Shown: piece by piece, positions 8,756-16,787 of the stretch | Layout: each line of letters opens with the position of its first letter | Numbering within the stretch: position 1 is the first letter of the stretch | Source: Faeciplasma sp045660445 | GTDB lineage: Bacteria > Bacillota > Clostridia > Oscillospirales > Ruminococcaceae | DNA: 64,000 bases | Direction of reading: 5' to 3' | NCBI GenBank assembly: GCA_045660445.1 | Contig: JAZRDR010000006.1 | Coordinates: 62,001-126,000, forward strand | The notes under the pieces: generated by a model | The model's input: only the letters and a program-made list of their open reading frames with translations | The model's database searches: none | Told to the model about the DNA's origin: nothing | Translations under genes and position numbers: made by a program

Positions 8756-9997
8756 ATGAGCAAGATAAATATTGTCTCTCTTCAGAGCTTATATGGAGAA
8801 AAGGCGGATATCCAAAAGGAAAGATATCTTTCGCTTATAGCTGAATTCGAGCAGCTTTTCGGCGTTAAGCCTGCAATGTTCTTCTCGGCATCGGGAAGGA
8901 CCGAGGTTTCGGGCAACCACACCGACCATAATCACGGCAAGGTTTTGGCAGCAGCAGTTGATTTAGACGTTATCGCCGCAGTTTTGCCCACCGATGACAA
9001 CACTATCACCGTTAAGTCGAAGGGGCACGAAATGGATACGGTAAGCTGCTGCGACCTTGAGGTTAAAGAGGATGAAATTAACTCCTCGGCAGCACTTATA
9101 AGAGGTGTGTGTGCAGGGCTTAAAAACCGCGGACACTGTGCAGGTGGCTTTAAGGCATACACCGTTTCGGATGTTTTAAAGGGTTCGGGTCTTTCATCCT
9201 CTGCCGCGTTCGAGGTTTTGATTGGCACCATTTTAAATCACCTTTATAACAACGGCGAGGTTAGCGACGTTGCTATCGCACAGATCGCTCAGTATTCCGA
9301 AAACGTATACTTCGGCAAGCCCTCGGGTCTTATGGACCAGATGGCTTCGTCGGTCGGCGGATTTATCACTATCGACTTTAAGGACACAGAAAAGCCCGTC
9401 ATCAAGGCGATGGACTTTGATATCTCGAAATATGATCACTCGCTTTGCATTATCGACACAAAGGGAAGCCACGCAGACCTTACCCCTGAATACGGTGCTA
9501 TCCCCACTGAGATGAAGCAGATCGCATCTCACTTCGGCAAGGCTTGCTTGCGTGACGTTGAAGAGTGCGTTATGAGCGAGATTCCCGCTTTGAGAGAAAA
9601 GTTTGGCGACAGAGCAGTTTTGCGTGCAATGCATTTTTATGATGAAAACCGCAGAGTTGATGAGATATGCCACGCTATCGAAGCAAGCGACCTTGACGCA
9701 TTTCTTGACGTTATAAAGCGTTCTGGCAACAGCTCTTATAAATATTTGCAGAACGTTTATGCAAATATCTCTCCCGCACAGCAGGGCATTTCTTTGGCAC
9801 TTTATATTGCCGAAAACCTCTTGGGCGGAGAAGGTGCTTGCCGCGTTCACGGCGGCGGCTTTGCAGGAACCATCCAGGCGTTTGTTCCCAACCGCAAGCT
9901 TGAAAGCTTCAAATCAGGAATCGAAGCTGTTTTCGGCAAGGGAAGCTGTTACGTTTTGAATATTAGACCCTACGGAGGAGTTAAGGTTACATTATGA
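8756..9997 (+). CDS. galK: Galactokinase
   Basis: A 413-residue GHMP-kinase. The substrate motif is SGRTEVSGNHTDHNHG near residues 45-60, the ATP-binding GHMP motif is KGSGLSSSAAFEV, and the C-terminal glycine motif is RVHGGGFAGTIQAF. It phosphorylates alpha-D-galactose at C1, feeding the Leloir pathway. The family consensus has PGRVNLIGEHTDY; here SGRTEVSGNHTDH is a variant seen in some Clostridia, so specificity for a related sugar is possible. ATG at 8756 has AAGGACGG 8 nt upstream; a TTG at 8750 is a less likely start. No galT or galE is in view. It overlaps trmB by four bases. Confidence 0.85.
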   Translation: MSKINIVSLQSLYGEKADIQKERYLSLIAEFEQLFGVKPAMFFSASGRTEVSGNHTDHNHGKVLAAAVDLDVIAAVLPTDDNTITVKSKGHEMDTVSCCDLEVKEDEINSSAALIRGVCAGLKNRGHCAGGFKAYTVSDVLKGSGLSSSAAFEVLIGTILNHLYNNGEVSDVAIAQIAQYSENVYFGKPSGLMDQMASSVGGFITIDFKDTEKPVIKAMDFDISKYDHSLCIIDTKGSHADLTPEYGAIPTEMKQIASHFGKACLRDVEECVMSEIPALREKFGDRAVLRAMHFYDENRRVDEICHAIEASDLDAFLDVIKRSGNSSYKYLQNVYANISPAQQGISLALYIAENLLGGEGACRVHGGGFAGTIQAFVPNRKLESFKSGIEAVFGKGSCYVLNIRPYGGVKVTL

Positions 9998-10674
9998 GAA
10001 TGAGAAGAAAAACGCACCTTGAAGAGCGTCTTGCCGCTTGCGAGGAAACCGGCAAGCTTAAAATAATTTGGTGCGAAGAAAGAAATTTTGAAGAAGCTAT
10101 CAAGGATAAGGACTTTTTCGATTTCGAGGCGATATTTGGCAACTCTAACCCCGTGGTGCTTGAGATCGGTTGCGGCAAAGGGCAGTTTGCCTGCGATTTG
10201 GCTACCCAAAACCCCGATATCAACGTGCTTGCAGTTGAAAAAACCTCGAACGTTATCGTTGATGCCGCCGAAAAGGCAATCGCTTTGGATATCCCCAACC
10301 TAAGACTTTTGAGATGCGAGGCGGAGTATTTAGAAAAGTTCATTCCCGAACACTCGATCGAAAGAATATATCTCAATTTCTCCTGCCCATTCCCCAAAAA
10401 GAGCTATGCTATACACAGGCTCACGCACTCACGCTTCTTGAGAATTTATGAGAGGCTGTTAAAAGAGGGTGCCGAGATCCATCAAAAGACGGACAACAAG
10501 GGCCTTTTCGAGTTCTCGCTGAACGAGCTTTCAGGCTATGGCTTCACGCTGAAGAATGTGAGCTTAGACCTTCACGCAAGCGACTTTAAGGGCAACATTA
10601 TGACTGAGTATGAAAAGCGATTTTCTGAAATGGGCCAGCCGATTTATCGACTTGAGGCATATTTGAAAAAGTAA
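9994..10674 (+). CDS. trmB: tRNA (guanine-N7-)-methyltransferase
   Basis: A 226-residue Rossmann methyltransferase. SAM motif I is VVLEIGCGKGQFACDLA. The family-specific region is IERIYLNFSCPFPKK followed by HRLTHSRFL, and the C-terminal substrate region has DLHAS and NIMTEYEKRF. TrmB methylates G46 in the variable loop of several tRNAs. The ATG is inside the galK stop (ATGA), so translation is coupled. The usual start MRxRxxP(W) appears here as MRMRRKTHLEERL. The gene ends before a bidirectional terminator. Confidence 0.92.
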   Translation: MRMRRKTHLEERLAACEETGKLKIIWCEERNFEEAIKDKDFFDFEAIFGNSNPVVLEIGCGKGQFACDLATQNPDINVLAVEKTSNVIVDAAEKAIALDIPNLRLLRCEAEYLEKFIPEHSIERIYLNFSCPFPKKSYAIHRLTHSRFLRIYERLLKEGAEIHQKTDNKGLFEFSLNELSGYGFTLKNVSLDLHASDFKGNIMTEYEKRFSEMGQPIYRLEAYLKK

Positions 10675-10677
10675 AAT

Positions 10678-10704
10678 AATCCCCCGTTTTTATACGGGGG
10701 ATTT
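10678..10704. terminator. Bidirectional terminator between trmB and dpaB
   Basis: AATCCCCCG/CGGGGGATT stem with a TTTTTATA loop, T-rich on the plus side; it separates convergent genes. Confidence 0.75.
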
Positions 10705-10708
10705 TCTT

Positions 10709-11281
10709 TTAATATATCATCGGCTGAATCTGCTTGCCCTCGAGCGCTAAGCGCACCGTTTCACCGATCTTTGTAAAATCGGCAACCGCCGAAAATGGCT
10801 TTTGAATGTGATTATCCTGCGAATATGGCACAAAGAAATAATTCTTTTGGTTTTGCAAAAAGCCGATATTTTTTGCCGCCGCAGCCAAAGCATCGTTTGT
10901 CGAAACAGCAATTATCACGGGCCGAGAATTTCTTATATGGCTTTTAACTGCCATCGTAACGGGGGTGTCGTTAACGCCGCTTGCCAGCTTTGCCAGTGTG
11001 TTCGAGGTGCAGGGAGCCACCACCAGCGCATCAAACATCTTTTTGGGGCCAATCGGTTCGGCATCCTCGATAGTATAGATGATATCGTGTCCACAAAGCT
11101 CTCTTAGCTTATTTCTGTTATCAAGCGCACCGCCAAAGCGTGTGGAGATGTTATATGCGTTAAAGGACATTATGGGATAAACCTCGAAGCCTTCGTGAGC
11201 AAGTGTGTATATCGCATCAAAAGCCTTGTCAAAGGTGCAAAACGAGCCGGTCAGGGCAAAGCCAAGTCTTATTACCTGCAT
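10709..11281 (-). CDS. dpaB: Dipicolinate synthase subunit B
   Basis: A 190-residue flavoprotein-family protein. It starts with the family segment LGFALTGSFCTF and has the nucleotide-binding VVAPCTSNTLAKLA followed by DTPVTMAVKSHIRN. With DpaA it makes pyridine-2,6-dicarboxylate (DPA) in the mother cell during sporulation; DPA loads into the spore core with calcium. It overlaps dpaA by ten bases, as in a tightly coupled operon. It ends at a terminator shared with trmB. Its presence is strong evidence for endospore formation; the in-cell flavin requirement is inferred from the family. Confidence 0.92.
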   Translation of the reverse strand: MQVIRLGFALTGSFCTFDKAFDAIYTLAHEGFEVYPIMSFNAYNISTRFGGALDNRNKLRELCGHDIIYTIEDAEPIGPKKMFDALVVAPCTSNTLAKLASGVNDTPVTMAVKSHIRNSRPVIIAVSTNDALAAAAKNIGFLQNQKNYFFVPYSQDNHIQKPFSAVADFTKIGETVRLALEGKQIQPMIY

Positions 11282-12090
11282 GGAGCGTCACCTCCCGAGA
11301 GCTTGCTTGCTATAAACTCTGCGATGAATCTGCCTGCCGTGGCGCTTGCACATATCGCTGGGAGGCCGAGTGCTGTCTCAGTCTTGATTCCAAGATTTGC
11401 TGCCGCCTCAAAATCTGTTCCGAAAGGACTTGAAGCAAGGTCCAAAATGTATTTGCAGTTTTTTGCATGATTTAACATTCCGTCATTTAAAACTATCGAC
11501 GGCACTGTGTTGATGATAACGTCGGCACTTTCAAGAGCCTCACCATCGCAAATACCTGCCGAATCATATCCAAGCGAAAGAGCTTCTTTTTTGGCAGACT
11601 CTTTTCTTGCAAGAATAGTTATTTTTGCTCCCAAGCAAGAGAGCTTTTCGGCGCAGGCAAGCGCCACTCTTCCAAATCCGGTTATCGCAATGTGCATATC
11701 CCCTATCGCCTTATCGGTGTTTCTCATTATCATTTCAATAGCGCCCTCGGCAGTTAGATGTGCGTTTTTAACGGTTAAATCCTCACTTTTAAAATAGTCG
11801 AAAAGCGTTATCCCACGCTCGCAGCACTCTGTTTCAAGCTCGTTATATAACATTCCTGCAAACAAGACCGAGCCTTTTTGCATTTTATCAAGAACTGACG
11901 AAGAAGGCACACATTCGGGCAAATTCAGGCATCTGCCTTTTTTAAAAGAAACATAGGGCAAAACCAAAACGTCAGGCTCGAATATACACTGCGCATTATC
12001 GCACAGAATAACGCTGTTTTTAAATTTTTCTTTAAGATGCATGGCACAATAAGCTGTTCGCTTATCAAGTCCCAAAACATATATCTTCAT
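11272..12090 (-). CDS. dpaA: Dipicolinate synthase subunit A
   Basis: A 272-residue NAD(P)-binding protein. The C-terminal half has a Rossmann nucleotide-binding segment, IAITGFGRVALACAEKL, and the family segment ADVIINTVPSIVLNDGML followed by DLASSPFGTDFEAA. The N-terminal half carries the substrate domain. It reduces/dehydrogenates the 4-hydroxy-tetrahydrodipicolinate-derived intermediate to dipicolinic acid together with DpaB. It is the first gene of a two-gene operon. The upstream region carries a sequence that fits a sigma-K promoter, agreeing with mother-cell expression known in Bacillus. Confidence 0.92.
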   Translation of the reverse strand: MKIYVLGLDKRTAYCAMHLKEKFKNSVILCDNAQCIFEPDVLVLPYVSFKKGRCLNLPECVPSSSVLDKMQKGSVLFAGMLYNELETECCERGITLFDYFKSEDLTVKNAHLTAEGAIEMIMRNTDKAIGDMHIAITGFGRVALACAEKLSCLGAKITILARKESAKKEALSLGYDSAGICDGEALESADVIINTVPSIVLNDGMLNHAKNCKYILDLASSPFGTDFEAAANLGIKTETALGLPAICASATAGRFIAEFIASKLSGGDAPCR

Positions 12091-12139
12091 TATATTTCAT
12101 ACCCCTTCCATTTCAGGGAACATACCTGTTTTTATAATT

Positions 12140-12167
12140 TAATATATGATGTATTATGGCGCGCGGT
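12140..12167 (-). promoter_or_regulatory. Candidate sigma-K (or sigma-E) promoter for dpaAB
   Basis: On the minus strand CATATATTA (12148-12140) fits the CATAnnnTA -10 box of mother-cell sigma factors. An AC dinucleotide in CACC lies 17 bp upstream (12167-12166), fitting the short sigma-K -35. The motif is short, so chance is possible; the match to expected sporulation control makes it plausible. The distance to the dpaA ATG is about 50 nt. Confidence 0.4.
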
Positions 12168-12235
12168 GACGCACCTTTGGCAAAACGCATAAATTACAAA
12201 GGTGAAATATGTTAGAGATTTTGGGGCTAAAAATC

Positions 12236-12264
12236 TTGAAAGAAACGAAAAATAATGTTATACT
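12236..12264 (+). promoter_or_regulatory. Sigma-A promoter for DUF1846 gene
   Basis: TTGAAA (12236-12241), 17-bp spacer, TATACT (12259-12264). Because this promoter starts transcription near 12271, the upstream in-frame ATG at 12209 would not be transcribed, which supports the GTG start at 12296. Confidence 0.7.
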
Positions 12265-12295
12265 AAAGTGTATTTTGTTTTGTGGGGGGATTTTT

Positions 12296-13780
12296 GTGAC
12301 AAAACTCGGCTTTGACAATGATAAATATTTATCTACACAGTCGGCTCACATTAAAGAACGAATCGAGTTCTTCGGAGGCAAGCTTTATTTAGAGTTCGGC
12401 GGAAAGCTTTTTGATGACTATCATGCTTCTCGCGTGTTGCCCGGATTTAAACCCGATTCCAAGCTTCAAATGCTTTTGCAGCTTAAAGATCAGGCCGAAG
12501 TCGTTGTCGTTATAAATGCCGCCGACATTGAACAGAACAAGGTAAGAGGGGATATTGGCATCACCTATGACCTCGATGTTTTAAGACTTATCGACGCTTA
12601 TCGCAAAGCAGGGCTTTACGTTGGAAGCGTTGTTTTATCAAGATATGCAGGTCAGCCTGCGGCAGATGCATTCAAGCGCAAGCTTGAAACCTTGGGTATC
12701 ACCGTTTATCGCCACTATAATATCGAGGGTTATCCCAGCGATCTTAAAAAAGTCATCAGCGATGACGGATATGGAAAGAACGAATATATTGAAACAAGCC
12801 GAGAGCTTATCGTTATCACCGCACCCGGCCCCGGAAGCGGAAAGATGGCAACCTGCCTTTCTCAGCTTTATCACGACCACAAGCGTGGAATCAAGGCAGG
12901 CTATGCGAAGTTCGAGACTTTCCCGATTTGGAGCATCCCTTTAAATCACCCCGTTAACTTGGCTTATGAAGCTGCAACTGCCGACCTTAACGACGTCAAC
13001 ATGATCGACCCCTATCATCTTGAAGCTTACGGCACTTTATCTGTTAACTATAACCGCGATATTGAAGTTTTCCCCGTTTTGGACACCATGTTTAACATGA
13101 TCCTTGGCGAGTCGCCCTATAAGTCCCCCACCGACATGGGCGTTAACATGGCAGGCTTCTGCATTTTTGATGACGATGCTTGCTGTGAGGCCTCGAAACA
13201 GGAAATAATCCGCAGACACTATACCACTCTTTGCAAGGCACGCAAGGGCGATGCAACTGAGGATGAGGTTTTGAAGATCGAGCTTTTGATGAAAAAAGCA
13301 GGCATCAGCGAAACTTACCGAGCTGTTGTAACTCCTGCGCTTGAAAAAGCGGAAGCGACAGGAAACCCTGCTGCTGCAATGGAACTTCCCGACGGAAGAA
13401 TAATCACCGGCAAGACAAGCTCGCTTTTGGGAGCATCTGCCGCACTTTTGCTTAACGCTCTTAAGGCTTTAGCAGGCATTGCAGACGATATTTTGCTCAT
13501 CTCACCCGTTGTTATCGAGCCTATACAAAAGCTTAAGGTAAATCACCTTGGAAACGAAAACCCAAGGCTTCACACCGACGAGGTTTTGCTTGCTTTAAGC
13601 ATTTGTGCTGCAACCAATCCCACCGCACAGCTCGCACTTGAACAGCTTAAAATGCTTAGAGGATGCGAGGTTCACTCGACAGTCATTTTAAGCTCTGTGG
13701 ATATGAAAACCTTTAACAAGCTTGGCATTAACGTGACCTGCGAGGCGGCATATCAATCAAAGAATCTTTATCACGGATAA
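12296..13780 (+). CDS. DUF1846-family protein
   Basis: A 494-residue cytoplasmic protein of the DUF1846 (UPF0371) family. Typical segments are GFDNDKYLSTQSAHIKERI at the N-terminus, the nucleotide-binding-like VITAPGPGSGKMATCLSQLYHD near residue 185, and KFETFPIWSIPLNHPVN soon after. The family has a solved fold with a P-loop-like region but no proven reaction; it is common in streptococci and Clostridia. The start is GTG at 12296 with GGGGGGA upstream, which fits both the promoter position and the usual family start. The gene stands alone with its own terminator. Confidence 0.85.
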   Translation: MTKLGFDNDKYLSTQSAHIKERIEFFGGKLYLEFGGKLFDDYHASRVLPGFKPDSKLQMLLQLKDQAEVVVVINAADIEQNKVRGDIGITYDLDVLRLIDAYRKAGLYVGSVVLSRYAGQPAADAFKRKLETLGITVYRHYNIEGYPSDLKKVISDDGYGKNEYIETSRELIVITAPGPGSGKMATCLSQLYHDHKRGIKAGYAKFETFPIWSIPLNHPVNLAYEAATADLNDVNMIDPYHLEAYGTLSVNYNRDIEVFPVLDTMFNMILGESPYKSPTDMGVNMAGFCIFDDDACCEASKQEIIRRHYTTLCKARKGDATEDEVLKIELLMKKAGISETYRAVVTPALEKAEATGNPAAAMELPDGRIITGKTSSLLGASAALLLNALKALAGIADDILLISPVVIEPIQKLKVNHLGNENPRLHTDEVLLALSICAATNPTAQLALEQLKMLRGCEVHSTVILSSVDMKTFNKLGINVTCEAAYQSKNLYHG

Positions 13781-13783
13781 ATT

Positions 13784-13818
13784 AAAAGCTCTCTCCAAAA
13801 AAGGAGAGAGCTTTTTAT
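13784..13818. terminator. Bidirectional terminator between DUF1846 and araD
   Basis: Thirteen-base stem AAAAGCTCTCTCC/GGAGAGAGCTTTT with an A-rich loop, between convergent genes. Confidence 0.85.
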
Positions 13819-13826
13819 GTTTTTAT

Positions 13827-14543
13827 TTACTTTTTCTTCTGTCCGTAATAAGCATTTGCGCCGTGCTTTCTTAAATAATGCTTATCCAAAAGCTCCTGCT
13901 GCATTGAAGGTACACGGTTTTCATGTGTAGAAGTCTTTATCAAATTAGCATAAAGCGCCATTTTCGAGAGTTCTTCTAAAATTACAGAATGATGAACCGA
14001 ATCGATTGCATTCTTGCCCCAAGTAAAAGGTCCGTGAGAATGAACCAAAACTGCAGGAATTGCATCGGGGTCGATCTTTTCTTTTTCGAAAGTCTCAACA
14101 ATAACAAGACCTGTGTTCTTTTCATATTCTGTGCCGATCTCTTCGGGAGTCATCTTTCTTGTGCAAGGGATCTTACCATAGAAATAGTCGCCGTGAGTGG
14201 TACCAAGAGGCAAAACTCCGCAGCCTGCCTGTGCAAAGGATGTCGCAAAGGTGGAATGAGTGTGAGTTACACCGCCGATATTGGGAAATGCCTTATAAAA
14301 CTCGATGTGTGTGGGAGTGTCGCTTGAGGGGTTAAGATCGCCTTCAACAACGTTTCCGTCAAGGTCAACAACAACCATATCCTCGGGTTTCATAACGTCA
14401 TATTCAACGCCAGAGGGTTTGATTACGATAAGTCCCTTTTCGCGATCGATTCCCGAAACGTTGCCCCAAGTGAACGTGATAAGACCATACTTGGGCAAGA
14501 GCATATTTGCTTCGTATACTTCTTTTTTAAGCTGTTCCAACAT
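13827..14543 (-). CDS. araD: L-ribulose-5-phosphate 4-epimerase
   Basis: A 238-residue class II aldolase/epimerase. Key segments are the N-terminal LLPKYGLITFTWGNVSG with IKPSGVEYD, the zinc-ligand region THTHSTFATSFAQAG, GTTHGDYFYG, and HSHGPFTWG with the third His. It interconverts L-ribulose-5-phosphate and D-xylulose-5-phosphate in arabinose use; L-ascorbate-pathway UlaF is a close alternative. GGAGGAAAA lies upstream of ATG 14543; an upstream in-frame ATG at 14597 lacks a site. It is 60 nt downstream of yfcE in the same direction. Kinase and isomerase genes for arabinose are not in view. Confidence 0.88.
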   Translation of the reverse strand: MLEQLKKEVYEANMLLPKYGLITFTWGNVSGIDREKGLIVIKPSGVEYDVMKPEDMVVVDLDGNVVEGDLNPSSDTPTHIEFYKAFPNIGGVTHTHSTFATSFAQAGCGVLPLGTTHGDYFYGKIPCTRKMTPEEIGTEYEKNTGLVIVETFEKEKIDPDAIPAVLVHSHGPFTWGKNAIDSVHHSVILEELSKMALYANLIKTSTHENRVPSMQQELLDKHYLRKHGANAYYGQKKK

Positions 14544-14603
14544 AAATATTTTCCTCCGATTTATAAATTGGCCGCAACTTAAGCCTTGCGGCATCATATA
14601 CTG

Positions 14604-15080
14604 TTAAAGAGTGACGTGCGAACACAAAACGCCTGCTTCGCTGATATCGATTACTGCATAAGACGGATATCCGTCGTGAGGGATCCCAAGGCTTCCCGGA
14701 TTGATGTAATACACCCCATCGTCATATTCGCACTTCTTTTCGTGGGTATGACCGAAAATGACAACGCAGGCACCCGTTTGCTTAGCAAGGTTTTTAAGCC
14801 CGCCCATGCCGAATTTTGCGTGCTGCATATGTCCGTGTGTGAAGACAACTTTTTTCGTTCCGCACATAACCTCTCTGACATAAGCCTCGGTTGCGGGAGC
14901 ATCACAGTTTCCCGAAACACACAAAATTTTCTTGTCGGGATAGATATAAAACATATTCTCGATATCATCAAGTCCGTCACCCGTAAAGACGTACAGATCG
15001 GCATAAAGATGAGTTTTTTCAAAGAGCTTATCCACTCTGTCGCTTCGGCGGTGAGAATCGGAAAACGCAATAATCTTCAA
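14604..15080 (-). CDS. YfcE/MJ0936-type metallophosphoesterase
   Basis: A 158-residue calcineurin-like phosphoesterase with all short family motifs: FSDSH at the N-terminus, GDGLDD, GNCDAP, FTHGH and FGHTH, closing with YYINPGSLG. These bind two metals; the family hydrolyses phosphodiesters, with the natural substrate mostly unknown. The preferred start is TTG at 15080, since AAAGGAG is 8 nt before it and it yields the family-typical start KIIAFSDSH; an ATG at 15104 lies upstream of the ribosome binding site. It is possibly co-transcribed with araD. Confidence 0.8.
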   Translation of the reverse strand: MKIIAFSDSHRRSDRVDKLFEKTHLYADLYVFTGDGLDDIENMFYIYPDKKILCVSGNCDAPATEAYVREVMCGTKKVVFTHGHMQHAKFGMGGLKNLAKQTGACVVIFGHTHEKKCEYDDGVYYINPGSLGIPHDGYPSYAVIDISEAGVLCSHVTL

Positions 15081-15159
15081 GAAGTCGGCTCCTTTCGCAG
15101 TCATAAATAAATTTTAACACATTTTTTAATACATTTCAATATTTTCAGGAGGCAACAGC

Positions 15160-15396
15160 ATGAATTTATCTCAGTCACAGCAGGAAGCTCTTATAAGATC
15201 AGCATCACAAAAGCTTGGCGTTACCGAGGATCAGTTACGGTCCGAGCTTCAAAAGGGCACTTTCGACAGACTTTTGGCAACGCTCCCTCAAAATCAGGCG
15301 CAGATGCTTACAAACGCTCTTTCAAATCCACAAACGGCAAGTGCTATTCTTTCAAGCCCTCAGGCAAAGGAACTGATGAAAAAGCTATTCGGATAA
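15160..15396 (+). CDS. Small hypothetical protein, first of a three-gene cluster
   Basis: A 78-residue, Gln- and Ser-rich, probably all-helical protein (start MNLSQSQQEALIRSASQKLG, end KELMKKLFG). There is no signal peptide or membrane span. I do not recognise a characterised family. A perfect AGGAGG precedes the ATG. The repeated pattern of short amphipathic helices (QLRSELQKG, DRLLATLPQNQAQML, AKELMKKLF) resembles small self-associating proteins. It is followed closely by two further small genes in the same direction, the second pair overlapping, which indicates one operon. Confidence 0.75.
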   Translation: MNLSQSQQEALIRSASQKLGVTEDQLRSELQKGTFDRLLATLPQNQAQMLTNALSNPQTASAILSSPQAKELMKKLFG

Positions 15397-15420
15397 TTAC
15401 GTTAAAGTGAGGTGTTATGC

Positions 15421-15783
15421 ATGGAGGATCTGGCTTCGAAGATTTCCGAGATACTGTCAAGCGAAGAAAGCCTTAAACAGCTCGGAGAGCTTGCTTCCAT
15501 GCTTGGACTTTCGGGCGAGGGTGAAATCGCACCGACACCTCCAAAAACTGACGATCTTCCATTCGATCCAAGCGTGCTTATCGGGCTTTTCGCCAAATTA
15601 AAAGAGAGCACGCATGATGACGAAAACATAAACTTCCTGTGCGCCTTAAAGCCCCTTTTGGGCGAGGAAAAACGCGAGCGCATAGACAAGGCGATCAAGC
15701 TTATAAAGCTTTTAAATCTGTGGCCGATCATTAAAGACAGCGGTATCATCGACGAAGGGGGCGATTTCTTTGGCTTATTATGA
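15421..15783 (+). CDS. Small hypothetical protein, second of cluster
   Basis: A 120-residue protein beginning MEDLASKISEIL. It is helical and acidic, with a Pro-rich linker at about residues 40-47 and a C-terminal helical block (LCALKPLLGEEKRERIDKAIKLIKLLNLWPIIKD). I recall similar short proteins in Clostridia, but know no function. ATG 15421 is used because GTGAGGTG lies at proper spacing; an in-frame GTG at 15412 is inside that site. It starts 24 nt after the first gene, and the third gene begins before its stop. Confidence 0.7.
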   Translation: MEDLASKISEILSSEESLKQLGELASMLGLSGEGEIAPTPPKTDDLPFDPSVLIGLFAKLKESTHDDENINFLCALKPLLGEEKRERIDKAIKLIKLLNLWPIIKDSGIIDEGGDFFGLL

Positions 15784-16123
15784 TGAACAAAATTTCAGCC
15801 AAATGCAGCTTGATGCGTTGGCGAGGATGCGACAGATGCAGCAGCGCTCGAAAAGCTTGGTGCAAGAGCCGATTCCCTCTTCAGATTGTCCAAAGCCCGA
15901 GCCAAAGCAAGAGATAGATATCGCTCTGCAAGAAAACCGCCCGATAAATCGGCCGCACAAACAACACAAGTCGCAAAATAATGCAAACATTTTAACTAAT
16001 CTTTTTTCGAGCTCTTCGGGAATCGACCCCGAAAGGCTTCTTATCATCTTAATGCTTTACATACTTTATAAAAATAAAGCAGATATAAAGCTTCTCATCG
16101 CTTTGGGATATTTACTTATATAA
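15770..16123 (+). CDS. Small hypothetical protein with hydrophobic C-terminus, third of cluster
   Basis: A 117-residue protein. The first ~80 residues are polar, Gln/Pro/Lys-rich and likely disordered; the last ~35 (DPERLLIILMLYILYKNKAD then IKLLIALGYLLI) form two hydrophobic helices joined by a charged turn. That ending recalls small proteins common in spore-forming Clostridia, but the link to spores is my inference. The start is TTG at 15770 with GGGGG about 9 nt upstream and a 14-base overlap with the previous gene. A terminator follows directly. Confidence 0.7.
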   Translation: MAYYDEQNFSQMQLDALARMRQMQQRSKSLVQEPIPSSDCPKPEPKQEIDIALQENRPINRPHKQHKSQNNANILTNLFSSSSGIDPERLLIILMLYILYKNKADIKLLIALGYLLI

Positions 16124-16125
16124 AA

Positions 16126-16153
16126 AAACCGCCCGAAACGGACGGTTTATTTT
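16126..16153. terminator. Bidirectional terminator
   Basis: AAACCGcCCG/CGGaCGGTTT stem with an AAA loop and one mismatch, then ATTTTTT; it sits between convergent genes. Confidence 0.7.
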
Positions 16154-16519
16154 TTATAGATTTTCGACAAACTTTTTTATCGCCTGGAATGTCTCGTCGG
16201 ATATGTCATGCTCGATCTTGCAGGCATCTGCCGTTGCAGTATCTTCGCTTATACCCAGTCTTATAAACAGATCAAGCAACACTCTGTGACGTTCATAAGT
16301 CCTTTCTGCGATCTTAATTCCCTCTTCGGTCAAAACAAGGCTTCCGTCACTGTCTGAAACAAGATATCCGCCTTTTTTAAGGATTCCCACAGCACGGCTT
16401 ACGCTGGGCTTGGAATATCCCATATGCTCGCTGACGTCGATAGCTCTTACCGAGCCAAGCTTGCGGGACAACAAATATATAGTCTCCAAATACATTTCGC
16501 CCGATTCCTGTAAGCTCAC
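16154..16519 (-). CDS. DtxR/MntR-family metal-dependent repressor
   Basis: A 121-residue regulator: winged helix-turn-helix (residues ~8-65, with VRAIDVSEHMGYSKPSVSRAVGIL as recognition region) and a dimerisation/metal domain with the family signature ERHRVLLDLFIRLG and a late KIEHDIS metal-ligand motif. There is no SH3-like third domain, as in MntR-type short members. The GTG start has AAGGAGGG 8 nt upstream. It is divergent from feoA, and palindromes matching its likely operator lie between them and before feoB, so it probably represses the Feo system when Fe(II) is sufficient (inference from position). Confidence 0.88.
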   Translation of the reverse strand: MSLQESGEMYLETIYLLSRKLGSVRAIDVSEHMGYSKPSVSRAVGILKKGGYLVSDSDGSLVLTEEGIKIAERTYERHRVLLDLFIRLGISEDTATADACKIEHDISDETFQAIKKFVENL

Positions 16520-16640
16520 GGCAATCCCTCCTTTTTATTTGATAATAAAATAATACCACAACTTAACGCATTTTTCAAGCACCAAGACAATACAATATTT
16601 GTGAAAATCAGCCCGCTTTGTCAAACTGAACAAAAACATC

Positions 16641-16658
16641 AGTTAGCAAAAACTAACT
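16641..16658. promoter_or_regulatory. Candidate DtxR-family operator (site 1)
   Basis: AGTTAG-N6-CTAACT is a perfect inverted repeat of the arms. It shares the GTTAG/CTAAC core of the two stronger sites and lies between the regulator and feoA, where it could control either direction. Confidence 0.65.
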
Positions 16659-16711
16659 TATTTGCATTCATACAAAAATCCTCTTTTGTGACAGGAAAAC
16701 ACCAAAAACGA

Positions 16712-16741
16712 TTGACTTTACGCCTTGTTTTGCTGTATTAT
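16712..16741 (+). promoter_or_regulatory. Probable feoA promoter
   Basis: TTGACT (16712-16717), 18-bp spacer, TATTAT (16736-16741). Operator site 2 begins 7 bp after the -10, covering the expected transcription start, a layout that suits repression. Confidence 0.55.
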
Positions 16742-16747
16742 AATATC

Positions 16748-16765
16748 GGTTAGCAAAAGCTAACC
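16748..16765. promoter_or_regulatory. Candidate DtxR-family operator (site 2)
   Basis: GGTTAGC-AAAA-GCTAACC is a perfect 18-bp palindrome upstream of feoA. The same sequence (with a TTTT centre) is repeated before feoB. Confidence 0.85.
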
Positions 16766-16787
16766 CACTACGCAAGGAGGTCATCAG

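Noticed and set aside
12209..12295. ATG at 12209 as start of the DUF1846 protein
   Set aside because: It lies upstream of a near-consensus promoter, and the family start aligns with GTG 12296 which has a ribosome site.
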